DNA of 64,000 nt from Arachnopeziza araneosa. Its lineage: Eukaryota > Ascomycota > Leotiomycetes > Helotiales > Arachnopezizaceae. The translations under genes and the position numbers were made by a program. Positions 11,540-22,970 of this stretch are shown piece after piece (position 1 is the stretch's first letter; each line of letters begins with the position of its first letter). The stretch lies in the NCBI GenBank assembly GCA_003988855.1, contig QYAI01000126.1:1-64000 (forward strand). Reading direction: 5' to 3'. Below the pieces are notes generated by a model that worked only from the letters and a program-made list of their open reading frames with translations, made no database searches and was not told the origin of the DNA.

Positions 11540-12966
11540 ATGAAGACACAGGAACTCCTTGCGCTTTTTAGCACCGTCGCAGTAGTTTCTGCCCATTCCA
11601 CATTTGTACAGCTGACCTCTGGAGGAACAACAAATCGTGAGTTTCAGAAGATTTGGAACTCTACATATAGTGGTTAACCATATAATAGCCGTGGGATATG
11701 GAATTCGAGACCCAAGTTACGATGGTGTATGCAGCTGCAAACCGAATTTGATTCACCAGTTAATGATATATTGTAGCCTGTCCTGGATGTAACACAGAAT
11801 TATGTTGCATGTAACGGCGGTCCGAACCCAACCACTGCGTCAGTCTCATCCCCCGCTACTTAAAGTTTGACTAATAAATTCAAGATCTCCATACGTAATC
11901 AATGTCAAAGCTGGAGATACTGTACAAGCAACCTGGAGACATACACTTACAAGTAACTCTTTCTTGAAGATAACTTGGATATTCGTCTAATATACTTAGG
12001 TACTGCGGCTAACGATGCTATCTATGTCATTGATCCCAGTCATAAGGGTCCAGTTATGGCATACATGAAGAAAGTTACTGATTCTACTACTGATTTGGGG
12101 TATGGCGATGGGTGGTTTAAGATTTCGGAAGCGGGTCTTAATGTTGCCAGTAAGTCTCAGTATAAGGCTACTACGATATGTTAATAACAATAAACAGCTC
12201 AAGATTGGGCCACTACAGATCTAGTAAGGCATTCCATGACACTTTGAAGTATTTGCTAAGTATTCAGATTGCTGCCGCTGGAGTTCAGAACATCCCAATC
12301 CCATCTTGTATCGCAAATGGACAATATCTGCTTCGAGTTGAACTCATTGCTCTTCATGCTGCCTCATCCCCTCAAGGTGCTCAATTATATGTATGCTCCT
12401 TTTATCCACGATCGGGACGTCATTAACACCGAGTAGATGGAGTGTGCTCAAATAAACGTTACGGGTGGTTCTGGAACAGCCACACCATCTACCGTTTCTT
12501 TCCCAGGTACCTACTCAGTAATGCTCCCCCATGCTCATATTTGAAGATGATTTAATATTGTTAGGCCACTGATCCAGGACTTCTGATCAACATCTATCAA
12601 ACACTTACTTCCTACACGATTCCTGGCCCAGCACCTTTCAGCTGTGGAGCTGGAAGTGCAAACACAGCTACATCAGTTGTAAGCAAAGCTTCTTCAACCT
12701 CGACGAGTGCACCCACTACGCTTGTCACGAGCTCAAAGTCATCTACAACCAGCTCAAAAGCGTCCACGACGAGCTCCACCGTAGCATCTAGCACTCCAGC
12801 GGGAGGAGCAGCACTCTATGGGCAATGTGGAGGAGTTGGATGGACAGGACCAACCACTTGCGCAAGTGGAGTATGCAAAGCTAGTGGCACGTACTATAGT
12901 GAGTAACAATACCTCCGCGAGATACTGGACTAATTTGATCCTCTAGGTCAATGTGTACCTTCTTAA
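11540..12966 (+). CDS. AA9 lytic polysaccharide monooxygenase with C-terminal CBM1
   Basis: A secreted copper enzyme that oxidatively cleaves cellulose or related beta-glucans. Ten exons: 11540-11636, 11689-11726, 11777-11838, 11885-11952, 12000-12149, 12198-12223, 12268-12390, 12437-12517, 12565-12898, 12947-12966, giving 332 residues in phase. The signal peptide ends at Ala18, so the mature protein starts with His19, the first histidine-brace ligand. The second is His85 (TWRHTLTS), and the axial Tyr is about residue 188 (QLYMECAQINVTGG). Other AA9 signatures are DPSHKGPVMAYM, IPSCIANGQYLLR and ATDPGLLINIYQ. A Ser/Thr linker (about 230-295) leads to a CBM1 cellulose-binding module (YGQCGGVGWTGPTTC...YYSQCVPS). 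Nine introns, with exons of 38, 26 and 20 nt, make it easy to mispredict. Confidence 0.93.
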
Positions 12967-13339
12967 GTCAGTTCAGATGACAAAGATAGCCTATATGATT
13001 ATGTGTAAGACGTCAATCAATAGCTTTAAATTGAATAGAAATACTGAAGCATTTGGAACATATTTTGAGATAAATTATTCCTGCATTGTTTTTCCCAGCT
13101 CGGTCGCCTTTCTACTTTGCTTCACTTCATCTTCAATCCTAACGACTTGTAAGGCAAGGGGCATAATTATTTCACCCTTTTATCACTAGGAAGGTTCTTG
13201 AACTTCATATGAATTAAAAATAGACCGATTCTAAAGGATCATTATCTTTGTACCAGCAAGGAAAGATTCGGCAGCGTTCTCTCCGGCCCCACCACGGCTA
13301 ATCTTCGGTTGTTTTTGAATGGTGATAGCTTCATTAACA
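12967..13339. other. Intergenic, nothing recognised
   Basis: The 3' flank of the LPMO gene, AT-rich, with no open frame of note. Confidence 0.4.
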
Positions 13340-13717
13340 ATGACAACACATCTTGCTGCGCGATTGCCCACTGATGCTTTGCCACCTGGCAGAGCGCCTA
13401 TCTTACCAATTGATCAATATGACCTTCCTTATGGACTCTAGACTCTTCCCGAAGCCATCTACGATTCCAAATCTCTCCCTTCGAATGACCCCTCGATCGC
13501 CGAAATGGATGACTTTGCCAGGCGTCGTCTTCTCCGCAAACGCATCATCCTTCGGAGACTGCAAAGACAAGTTGAAAAGCTGAGATTGATACAAAAAGAG
13601 TTGGAGTTATCAATTTGTGAGGAATGCCATCAAGCTGGGGTGATTGAGGTTCGCATTCAAGTCAATGGTACAGAGCAAGCAAGGGAGATGGTCTCACAAC
13701 GCGGCGGAAGCCCGTAG
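13340..13717 (+). pseudogene. Small basic coiled-coil-like ORF interrupted by a TAG, unknown
   Basis: From ATG 13340 the frame reads through one TAG (13439-13441) to the stop at 13715-13717, about 125 codons. Downstream of the TAG an internal ATG at 13505 gives 70 residues beginning MDDFARRRLLRKR, with a heptad-like basic region (RRLQRQVEKLRLIQKELEL) that could form a coiled coil. No family is recognised. Either the internal ATG is the true start or the longer frame has been broken by a CAG-to-TAG change. It could be a chance frame. Confidence 0.25.
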
Positions 13718-14326
13718 CTTGAAATATTGGAGGGCAGTCACCCTGCTAGATACAGATTGAGCATATGAGTGGCGTGCTCTACAATAAGGTCTGAGGTCTA
13801 AGCTTCTCTGGAGTCCGAACGGTGCATGGACTTTCAACCATCAGCGAGTCTGGTAATGGGTGTTTCTGAAGCCTCATTTGGCGCAAGAACAGCATCAGAT
13901 CACCAGAAGGGTTCCTCAGGCGGCCATTCTCGAGAATTCTGTGGATTGAACCAAGGAATATGCAACTTACTAAGCACTTGGAAACACTGGTTACAAAACT
14001 TGGTGGGCAAAAAGGAATCGCCATTTTGAGGATAAACATCTTGTGGATATGCCCAGAAACTTTGCAAGAAGATCAATCATACCTACGGAATACGAAGACT
14101 TCGAAAGAGCAAGCCGAATTATACGTGTCACAAGAAGGAGGAGCAGATGGCAAACATTTTTTATTATCCATCTGCAAATACAATTTCCCATGGCAGAAAG
14201 AACCATATTCTATCTGGTGTCAAGGTGTCTTTGCGCAACGCAAACATCACAGAAGACGAGAAATATTAGTCCTTGAACACCCATTTAGATCCACCCAACA
14301 CTATCCCAAGTCCACCCCAACCAATC
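13718..14326. other. Intergenic, nothing recognised
   Basis: Overlapping short frames on both strands (13779-14442) show no family resemblance. It contains the 3' flank of the thaumatin-like gene. Confidence 0.4.
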
Positions 14327-15325
14327 CTACCATATCTCCACGATCATCGCACGGGCCTTATTCTCGCCTTTGCAAGCATGAACCACCTCTCGCTGAGTGT
14401 CATCGGTGGCATAAGCGTAGGAATGTGGGCAGATATCTCTGAAAAATAGACTGGACTGCTTTCCTTCTCCACTGTTAATCCCACAATCATCGTCGCTACG
14501 CGTGACTTTGCAATCAGATTGACAGCCCCAAGCATCGCTGTCCTCCCAGTAGTTCATCTCTGGGCACAACTTCTTCACTTCCTCTTTGGATTTCCAACAA
14601 GAGAGTCTCTGGCATACACCAGCAGTCGACATGATGGTAAAGTTCAACTTGTTGTTTAGTCCATTCACTTCGGAACATTAGTGGAGGAAATCAGGAGGAA
14701 AGAGTTAAACCATACCTGAAGAGAGGTCTGACCAAAGGGAAACGTCCTTTGATCTAGCATCATACGCCCATTCGGCCAGGGTGTAAATGTCAGGCTTCGG
14801 GCCTGGACAATTCTCACAATTGTCGTCACATCCAGTACGAGAGTAGTAGATGCCGTTGTACAGATCATTTTTGGTGTTGGCAAGGTTACCAAGTTGAACA
14901 GTCTCATTTGGCGCCAGGAAAATTCCAGAACCGGTCAGGTTGAGTGATTTGGGGGTATATGTAGCTAGGTCAGTTCTTTCCGCGAAGATGCAGACCTTTT
15001 CTGTGCTGTTGTTCGCAACAACAGTAAAGAGATACCCCTTCTGAGATTCGCTCTTATCGGACATCTTGTACGCTTCTTCGACTGAAATTCCGACAGGGTA
15101 GCGAACGACGCCCTTGCCTGGAACGAATGTGTTTTCCGATTTCTTTAGCGTGTGTCCCTTCTTCATTTGTTTCAAAGAGATGCGGTGCTTCTCACGTTCC
15201 AAAGAGATGCGGTTCTTCATTCGTTCCAAAGCGATGCGGTTGGGGTTGAAAAAAGGGTTCAAAGCCGACACAAGTGTGCTGGAGGCGGCGATTGCGAAGA
15301 CGAGCAAAACAGAGATTCGAGCCAT
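14327..15325 (-). CDS. Thaumatin-like secreted protein with basic N-terminal repeats
   Basis: A 316-residue secreted protein in two exons (15325-14716 and 14667-14327, in phase). A signal peptide (MARISVLLVFAIAASSTLVSA) is followed by three nine-residue repeats (NRIALERMK, NRISLEREK, HRISLKQMK), which are not part of the thaumatin fold. The thaumatin domain follows, with a Cys-rich C-terminal half: GVCQRLSCWKS, CQSDC, and the hallmark SLFFRDICPHSYAYATDD. Thaumatin-like proteins in fungi are extracellular; some bind or cut beta-glucan, but the enzymatic role is unproven. N-glycosylation sequons (NNST, NLT, NET) are present. A TATA box lies 129 bp upstream. Confidence 0.85.
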
Positions 15326-15453
15326 AATGACAACGGCACTTCACTGACTGAAGGAGTTGGGATTGATTCGAATTGAGAGTAGTCTTGGTACAAGAAGGGG
15401 AGGCCAAGTCTCTGCTGTGATGGATTTGAGATTGTGGCTAGAGAGGTCCCAAC

Positions 15454-15461
15454 CTTTTATA
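15454..15461 (-). promoter_or_regulatory. TATA box of the thaumatin-like gene
   Basis: TATAAAAG on the minus strand, about 129 bp upstream of the ATG at 15325. Confidence 0.5.
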
Positions 15462-16100
15462 CTGAGTTTCCACGACCGTCGTCATTGCGTTGGAAATATG
15501 ATTATGGTCATAACCCAAGTCTGCCGAAGGTATGGTCGTCATTCTAGCAGTTTTTCATCGATTTATTCCAAGCTCATTCTTTAAGAGGTACTCTCGTGAC
15601 CCATCTGTTGGATAAACCATAGGAGACCGACAGAGACTATTTTGGCTAGTGAAGAATTCTCAGTCACGACATGAAGACTTTCCCTCACATTACATCACTA
15701 CAAATCTGTATGAATTTTAGCAACTAGTTAGATCACATAATTATTACAATCGTGACTTCCGTCGGATGTTCAAATTATCAAAGTCTAGCAAAATTGAAAA
15801 CATGCGCTTCCCTGCAAAGATTTTAAGGACGATTCGGCAGTTGGTGCAAGGATACCAAGTACCACCGGGCAACCACTGAACGGTGTCCGAGGCCGACCGA
15901 AGCTCATAGTCGTGATATGCAGGGTGGATCTACCCGCAATCATGCGAGCAGTGATAAATTTGTAGCGCAAGAAAACGTGTCATGAACGAGATTACTTTGA
16001 CAATATCGTCAGTAGCAGAAAAACTTCTTCAAATCAATAGTTCATCGCCCCTCTCACCTCGCTAATTGGCATGTGTTCGTTAACGTAATTCATTCTGATG
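15462..16100. other. Intergenic, nothing recognised
   Basis: Between the divergent side of the thaumatin-like gene and the 3' end of the second rhodopsin-domain gene. Only short frames without resemblance to a family. Confidence 0.45.
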
Positions 16101-17283
16101 TTACAGCCTACTAAAGTCGTCTCGTTCGTCTCTGTATGTTCGGTCATCTTTAAGTACGGTTTCTTCCACAATCTTTTCAACCGGGTATAATCCTCCACTT
16201 GAACTCCCTTCACGCCCACCGTCACCAGAACTTTCACTCATCTTCTTCCAGCCATGTTCCCCTCCTTCTTCTGAAGTTTCTGCGGGTTTAGATCCATGCC
16301 GCGTCATGCTGTGACTCCGATACCTACTTGCAGAGGATTTCCTTGTGATGCCAAAGACATCTGGGAAGAATCTGGAAACGAATGGCTTGAGCGTGCCCAG
16401 GCAACTACAGATAAGAGCGATGTTAAGCTCGAGGGATGACCATATCGCTGTTCCTGGATTGACCCAAGTGATATCTGTTGATCTTGTGATCACGTACAAT
16501 GAGTGGAGACGAACGACTGATGCTATACAAGCACTACATAATTTCAGCACTGGCTCAAATAGACCACCAAGAAGAACTCACAATCCACCAAGGCCTAGGA
16601 GAAGTACCAGCATCACTTTCTGGCGCATCTTCAAGAAGATCAGGCCTTCTAAAATAAAAACTGGTAGACCCAAGATTAAGAAATCGCCCAGTATGTTCAG
16701 GCCGCCATTGGCAAACCACAACGCATCTTCATTGATACAGTGCCCCGGGATCTCCTTGTCCCAAAACCTCGCTACGGGATAACAAGTGAAGACGCCGGTG
16801 AAGAAGCAATCGAGCCCGTACAGAATAACATATATCATCACAGCATAGCAGGCACGCCGGACCTTCTTGGAGGTACATATGCGAAGGTATTGGAGCAAGA
16901 TGGAGAGTTTGATAAAGAGGAGACTGAAGTTGTAGTTGATGATGCTGGCGTAGAGTGCTTTGAGGGAGCCGATTCCCTGGGCCATGGTGAGAGTCATAAT
17001 GTGTCGTCCCATGCCATAGTGGACTTGGTAGATCATACAGACTGAGGATGCGATGGAGAAGACCTGCGGGGTGTTAGCGACGAGGTGGAAGTATGGACGG
17101 GAGGCGTACCAGGCCGACGACGGCGAAGAGGTCGTCCAGCGCGGGATTATTGATGATCTTGAATCGAGTGTAGAGGCGCAGAACGACTGCAATGGCCGCG
17201 AGGATGGGAAAGAGGATTACAATGACCAGCACCTGCGGCCCCGTGTTGTCGTACAGGCCATTCTGAGGAGTGAGCGGAGCCAT
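16101..17283 (-). CDS. Rhodopsin-domain integral membrane protein, second copy in window
   Basis: A 362-residue multi-pass membrane protein in three exons (17283-17110, 17063-16582, 16533-16101; in phase). Landmarks of the fungal rhodopsin-domain family are AVVLRLYTRFKIINNPALDD after helix 1, GMGRHIMTL, the ARFWD..IPGHCINEDALWFANGGLNILGD segment, LPVFIL, and WSSLELNIALICSCLGTLKPF near the last helix. The Ser/Gly/Glu-rich tail (after about residue 290) is hydrophilic. The start is the ATG at 17283; the frame extends upstream only to a TTG. It is only distantly similar to the copy at 1452-2915, so this is not a recent tandem duplication. Confidence 0.87.
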
Positions 17284-18409
17284 CTCCTCCTGTGCTCCGA
17301 TGTTCGTACCAGTCGGCAAGAATCAGGGTCGATGTCACCAGGGGATGATGTGCGGGAAGGATCTGCTCTGCTCTTCTCTGCTCCGTCCTCTCTCTAATAA
17401 GAGAAGAAACAGAAGAAAGAAGAGGAGTGCTCAGGATCAGGATAAGAGTGTGAAGAGAATAATGGCTCGGTACGGGGTATCGTTCGTTATTACCTTGAGA
17501 CGAAAGCGGGGATCTCGCACTCTATATCTATCCCTGAGCATGAGCCTGGCTGTCTCAATCAGCGCGCCAGGGAGCCAACGATGATAATGCGAAGGCGACC
17601 ATCATCTTCGTCAATCTGGATTCCGTGAGCGATGTCTGTGCCACGGTGCAAGCCGAGTTCGATCTGGGCGTCCAAGCACGCTCTTCTGACCAGCTTACTA
17701 CTGTAGAGTTTTATCCTGGGCGACAGCGGGCTGTACCGATCTTGGGACGGTTTCTGTCGCGGGCTCCATCTCCCAGATTCGAGCCCAAAGGCCGGTGCGC
17801 ATTCTCCTGTCCCAGCCAGAGGCCAAGCATCGTGAGGGCAGCAGTGACGAGATCCGCCCTGCTCTGCTCTGCTCGTTGCTTGTTGTTCACCGTGGTGAAG
17901 GCTGTCCAGAAAGGCCCCCAAGTACCATGGCACCAGGATTGGGTGGGGAGGTACTTCGGCCCAGCCGGGGAGTGGTGTTGTAGTGGACAGAGCGCCACCA
18001 GCGAGTGTCTCGCCTATTGCCTTCACAGACGGGCATTAGCCTGGGCATTTTCCGCAGCAATGGGAGGTACGAAAGTACAGCGAGGAGAGCGAGAGAGCAG
18101 CTCTCAGGGTAGTGTGGAATCATCCCTGGGCCTTGGCCCGCAGCGCAAAAAGGAGAGCAGATGCTCACTCAGAGCTTTTCATCACAGATCATCAACCTAT
18201 GCAACCAGTTGTACTCTGACGTCTGTCTCAAACATGTGAAGGGTTTCCCGTTGATTACTGCTCAGCCCATCTGCCTATGATCCGCCGTTACTCCTCCCCG
18301 CGTCACTCGTCGGGGAGGAAGTGTGGTGTACAGGGCCCAATTGTCAACCTCCATTCAAATGTTTCGACAAGGGAAGAGAATAACAATCTGTTCATATATC
18401 CTTCTCAAG
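17284..18409. other. Intergenic, GC-richer, overlapping chance frames
   Basis: A 1.1-kb stretch noticeably richer in G+C, with a 204-codon plus frame (17625-18239) and a 155-codon minus frame (17559-18026) overlapping each other. Neither shows family resemblance, membrane segments or a signal peptide. Probably the shared promoter region of the rhodopsin-domain gene and the alcohol dehydrogenase. Confidence 0.4.
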
Positions 18410-19629
18410 ATGAAGACGAATGCTTTGGTAGTTGAGAAACCTGGTTCTCCATGGCAGCTTCGCGAGCTTAATCTCGATGAGAATCTCCAGGCCAATGAGG
18501 TGCTGATACAGATGAAAGCTACCGGGGTGTGCCACACCGATCTCAACTTTTCAAGAGAAGAAAGCATTCCAGGGCTGCACCCTATCGTTTTAGGCCATGA
18601 GGGTCGTCTCCCGCCATCCTTCCCCTTTTTGACTCAAGTATGGTATTGACGTGGTTCAGGGGCTGGTATCGTTGTCAAAATTGGGTCATCTGTCAAAAAC
18701 ACCAAACCGAACGACCATGTTCTGCTCACCTACACATGCTGTAACGCCTGCTCATACTGCGATCGAAAGGAGACCTCCTATTGCGACACATGGTACCCAG
18801 CCAATTTCGGCATCGGCCGACTTGACGGTTCAAAAACGTACTCTCGAGACTCTGGGGAACAGCTCACTTCGCATTTCTTTGGTCAAAGCAGTTTTGCATC
18901 GTATGCGGTTGTCAGTGCTGCCTGCTGCGTTGTCGTTGATGAGGATGCCGACTTGGAAATGCTAGCGCCTCTAGGGTGTGGGTTCATGACTGGCGCTGGG
19001 GCTATGTTGAACGTGGTACGACCAAGACCAGGTTCTATTGTCTGTGTGATTGGTATTGGGGCTGTTGGGAGTGCAGCATTGATGGCATTGAATCTACTCG
19101 ACGAAAGACCTGCAAAAGTCATCGCAGTGGACATTGTCTCGGACCGTTTACAGTTGGCGAAAAGGCTTGGGGCAACAGATGTGATTAACTCGAGGGATGT
19201 GGACGATTTAAGAGCCAAGTTGCTCGAAGTTTCTAAAGGTGGAATTCACGGATCCATCGACGCCACCGGACGTCCAGATGTCATCAATCACTTAATCAAA
19301 GCTACAGCAAAGAAGGGCATCGTTGTACAGGTCGGTGTGGGATCTGTAGGTTCAAACCACGAAATTTACTAGACAACTAATAATGTTGACAGCTTCAAGC
19401 AGAGACCTCGATCAACATTTTTGAAAGTGTCAATTCTGGTAGAGTATATACCGGATGTGCAATGGGAAATTGCTATCCACAAGAATTCATCCCGATGTTG
19501 ATTGAAGCTTCGAAGAATGGTAGATTTCCATTTCAAGACTTGATTAAGAAATACCCGGCTGCCGAGATGGAGAGGGCTGCAAAGGAGACATTGGATGGTA
19601 AAGTTGTAAAGGCTGTTCTGACGTGGTAG
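18410..19629 (+). CDS. Zinc-dependent alcohol dehydrogenase (MDR; aryl/benzyl-alcohol type)
   Basis: A 371-residue medium-chain dehydrogenase/reductase in three exons (18410-18602, 18660-19345, 19393-19629; in phase). It would interconvert an alcohol and aldehyde using NAD(P). Catalytic zinc ligands are visible: Cys41 in TGVCHTD, His63 in the GHEGAG motif, and the Cys in APLGCGFMTGAGA. The structural zinc loop CCNACSYCDR..SYC is present. The Rossmann loop IGIGAVGSAAL is intact. The combination GVCHTD plus LGCGFMTGAGA recalls aryl- and benzyl-alcohol dehydrogenases more than ethanol dehydrogenases; the substrate is inferred. There is no targeting peptide, so cytosolic. Confidence 0.9.
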
Positions 19630-19863
19630 ATGTGGATGAAGTCCTATTTAGACAAAGCAATTATCTATCATCACAACAAAAGTGCTACCCCACCAATCAC
19701 ACTACGCTTTCAAGCTGCAATTATTGACATAACCGGGAATCGAGATCGGCATCTCACACCATACTTGCTTACCATGGGACCATTAGGATTAAATCATCAA
19801 TCGTCACTCATTCTCCATTATCGAAGCATATCTCTTTCCAATCATATCATCCGGACTCGATCA
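19630..19863. other. Short convergent intergenic
   Basis: The 3' flanks of the alcohol dehydrogenase (plus) and the Ser/Thr-rich protein (minus) meet here. Nothing else is seen. Confidence 0.5.
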
Positions 19864-21784
19864 TTAATAGCCTCCGCCTCCACCGCCACCGCCACCTCCA
19901 CCACCATCAGCTGGAGGAGCTGGTGGAGGGGCTGGGGGGCCTGCAGGCCCACAGGTCGGCCCAGCTGGACACACGCACTGATATGCTAGCAGACCACACA
20001 CCGTGCATGAACCTAAGTAGTGTAAGTAAGTTTGGTCAACTGATTAGAATACAATGGCGCTTACATTGACGACGTAATCTATACCATAGACCCAAAGTCC
20101 CAAGGAACAACATCAAAAATATGATGAAGAGAACCAGGAAGATAATGAATAGAATAAACCATCTGTGGCTATGTTGGTGATGTGGCGTTATACAGATGGT
20201 ACTATTGCTCGCTGGTTGTACATTGAAAATTGTGGAAGGAGTCGAAGTCACTGTACTGATATTATATACAGTGGACGAGAAAATGGTCGTTGCGGGGAAA
20301 GAAGAACAGGATGTTGCGCACGATGTTGGACAGGTGCTTCCTGAGGACAAAGTAACTGTTGATGGAGGTAGGCAGCTTGTGGGATATGAGATGGAAGTTG
20401 AGACACATGAAGAGGCCGTTCCTGAAGAAATGGTCACTGTTGAAAGCGGCTGACAGCTACTTGGATATGATGTTGAAGTTGAAGTGATTGGTGGAAGTGT
20501 CGAGCATATCGGACATGTTGTGGGATAGGTCGTCGAAACCGCCGAACACGAAGTAGAGGTGCAGCTTGATACATAAGAGACTGATGTGGTAATAACGGTG
20601 GTGGGTGGAAAAATAATTGGGGGCAAAATCGACGTTATCGTGACATCAGAGCAGCTGGAAGATGATGCTGATGTATAAGAAATGGAGGTGGACACCGAGG
20701 TCGAAGTGATAGTCGTTGGTGGAAAACAAAGCGAGGAGCCGCATGTTGATGGGAAAGAAGTTGAAACCGAAGTGGTTGTAAGAGTTGTCTGTGAAGCAGG
20801 ACAGAAACTTGGACAAAAGTATGATTTAGAAGTACTCTCAGAGCTAGAGCATTCAATGGTTTCGGTAAAGTTTCCTATAGTATAATATAAGTGAGAGCAA
20901 GGTGAAGAGTTAATGGCTCGCTTACCAATATTATAATTTGTGACATAGGTAGTGCCGGCTGCGCAAACAAAAGAGGGTGGTAAAGTTGTTGTGCTCAAAA
21001 AAGTGGTTGTAGTTGTGCTCAGAAGGGTACTAGTCGCGGTCCTGGTTGTTGTCGTGGTTGTGGATAGAGTTTCTACTCTGTCCAAGCCGGGCAATGTGGT
21101 AGTGCTGAAGATGGTATCGTAGACGGTATCATAGACAGTGTCATAGATGGTGTCATAGATAGTGTCGTAGATGGTGATCTCGGAGCCATGTTCATTGATC
21201 GTACTCGTGACGATAGAAGGGGTCGTTTTATAAACGGTTTCAAAGCTGACCACTTCAGTCGTGATATATGTCGTCTTCCAAACTGTCACAGAAATAGGTG
21301 TGCATGTCCCCGGTGGAGGACTAGTGCTGATCGAGGATGATGAAGACTCGGGATATGGGGTCGTTTCTATTGTGCTAATCGTAGAAGTCGAGGTATGAGG
21401 TGGATATGTCACGTGTGATGTGGGAGAGGTTAACGTTGTAGGAGGCTTCGTCAAAGAGCTTGTCGAAGAGCTTGTCGAAGAGCTTGTCGAAGAGTGAATA
21501 GATGATGATGATGAGATGATACTTTTGTAGCTACTGCTAGAACTCGAAGAGTGGCTCGAGTACAAGGAGGATGAAGAACTTGATGTATCTGAATGGGATG
21601 AACTCAATGATTTGCTGGTTGATGAGCTGAGAATAGATTCTGGAGAGGTCGAGGTTTCACAGGGTGTTGTGATTGTCGTCAGGATGGTCGACGTCAAAGT
21701 CTGCGGTGGAGTCGAATGATCGCCCCATCCTGATGACAGCTGGAAGAAAATAGCAAATAGGATTGCAAGTAGCTTCAACAACAT
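19864..21784 (-). CDS. Ser/Thr-rich mucin-like single-pass surface protein with Cys/Pro/Gly tail
   Basis: I predict 605 residues in three exons (21784-20926, 20874-20065, 20012-19864; in phase). A signal peptide (MLLKLLAILFAIFFQLSSG) is followed by a long Ser/Thr-rich, O-glycosylation-prone region (about 25-160), with SSST repeats. Next comes a VTVWKTTYITTEV segment and five IYDT/VYDT tandem repeats. Spaced-Cys modules (SCxPSTV-like, CSTSCS) follow, and then one transmembrane helix (WFILFIIFLVLFIIFLMLFL). After the helix, RLRRQC is spliced to a short cytosolic tail with Cys, Pro-rich PPAPPPAPPAD and a poly-Gly end. The first intron is 51 nt and in frame, so an unspliced model stays open. No known family; a wall or sensor-like surface protein by architecture. 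Confidence 0.75.
21113..21177. repeat. 12-bp tandem repeats encoding IYDT/VYDT
   Basis: About five copies of a 12-bp unit (consensus ATAGATGGTGTC on plus) within the Ser/Thr-rich gene. The unit length keeps the frame. A second 12-bp repeat (CTTGTCGAAGAG, about 21455-21500) encodes SSST units. Confidence 0.75.
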
Positions 21785-22970
21785 CTTGTTCCCCTTTCAC
21801 TTAAATATCAAAGTCTTCCACTGCTTTAACCACAGCTTTGCGGGGCAGGTTTCGGAAGCAGGTGGGGAGGGGCAGCTTTGAATACATTGGACATGTAGAT
21901 TTGCGGTTCATGAACACCGCTCCTGCAAGTAGGTCCAGCCAGCCATGGTGTCTCTTTGGTCAAGCCTCGCAGGTCATAGCTTGTGAATGGCATCGTTGGC
22001 GATGCTCTCAGAAGGTTCAGCTCAACGCCACATATGCAAGCCGTCGGTATGTCACAACCCAAAGTAGTGAGGCTTATGCTCTCGGCCAAAGAAAAGCGTC
22101 TCTCATATGCACAAAGTTTAGAGTAGCATTGGACTTGTGAACGTGGCTGGCTCACCGACTGCGGTGAGGAAGAACTGAATGCGAGATAACACGACGCTAA
22201 GCGGCGATTGAAAGATATCGCATGCTAATACGAATCGAACCGGCCGATAAGAGAGGAAATACTGAGATAGGCTAGAAGAGGTTGGGGACCTCCGTCTGCG
22301 AGCGATTATCTTTCGGCTTGACTCATGCGGAGAAACTTCCGTCAAGAGTCCTAAGAAAGGTACCGTATGCAGGAGAACTACCTCGGTTATGATTTGCACG
22401 CAGGTTGCTGACTGGTGTCTGAGCGCGTGGAGATGGTCTGTGGATTGATGTTCGTTCCTGTGTTGTCACTGTCAGAAATGGCGTCCTGCTGCGTTGGCAC
22501 TCAGGTGGCTGGGAGAAGTTTTCGGCACGTGGCATAAGCAGATCACAGGATCAATCCGAATTTTCTCCTTGTTGTAAATCGAAGACCTTGCTCTCCCTTT
22601 AATTTTCTTACACAGGATTTGGTTAGGGAACTTCTAAGCAAATGCTCATATACTCTTCTCTGTCACGTGATGTCAAAATCCAAGTTGAATGTACCGTGGG
22701 CCTGAGGCGTCAGCACAACCTATTTGCCACCTTGGAAGAGCAGACAAAAGACATTTAGAAACAAGTTCAATTTCAATCAAAACCTGATCGTTTCGTGAAT
22801 ACTTGTCTTGACGCAGTTGTAGTTCTATCATATTTGTGTAACAACAGCTGCTTCAAACTCACCCTGAGTCAGATGTAAGCAGCACTGACCCGAGTTTCCC
22901 AGCCTCGCCTCTCCTCCTTAACAAACAATTCTTCGCAGCCTAACATAATCTCTCCAACCAATCTTCAATC
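21785..22970. other. Divergent intergenic, nothing recognised
   Basis: Separates the minus-strand Ser/Thr-rich gene from the plus-strand NmrA-like gene. Frames of up to 109 codons overlap on both strands without family resemblance. Confidence 0.45.

Noticed and set aside
10871..11677. 268-codon plus frame running into the LPMO start
   Set aside because: It is the upstream in-frame extension of the LPMO first exon. Using it would bury the signal peptide and the N-terminal His needed for copper binding, and the extension has no family resemblance.
17625..18239. 204-codon plus frame (and a 155-codon antisense one)
   Set aside because: Lies in a GC-richer intergenic stretch where stops are rarer. 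There is no domain, signal or membrane pattern, and two long frames overlap on opposite strands.
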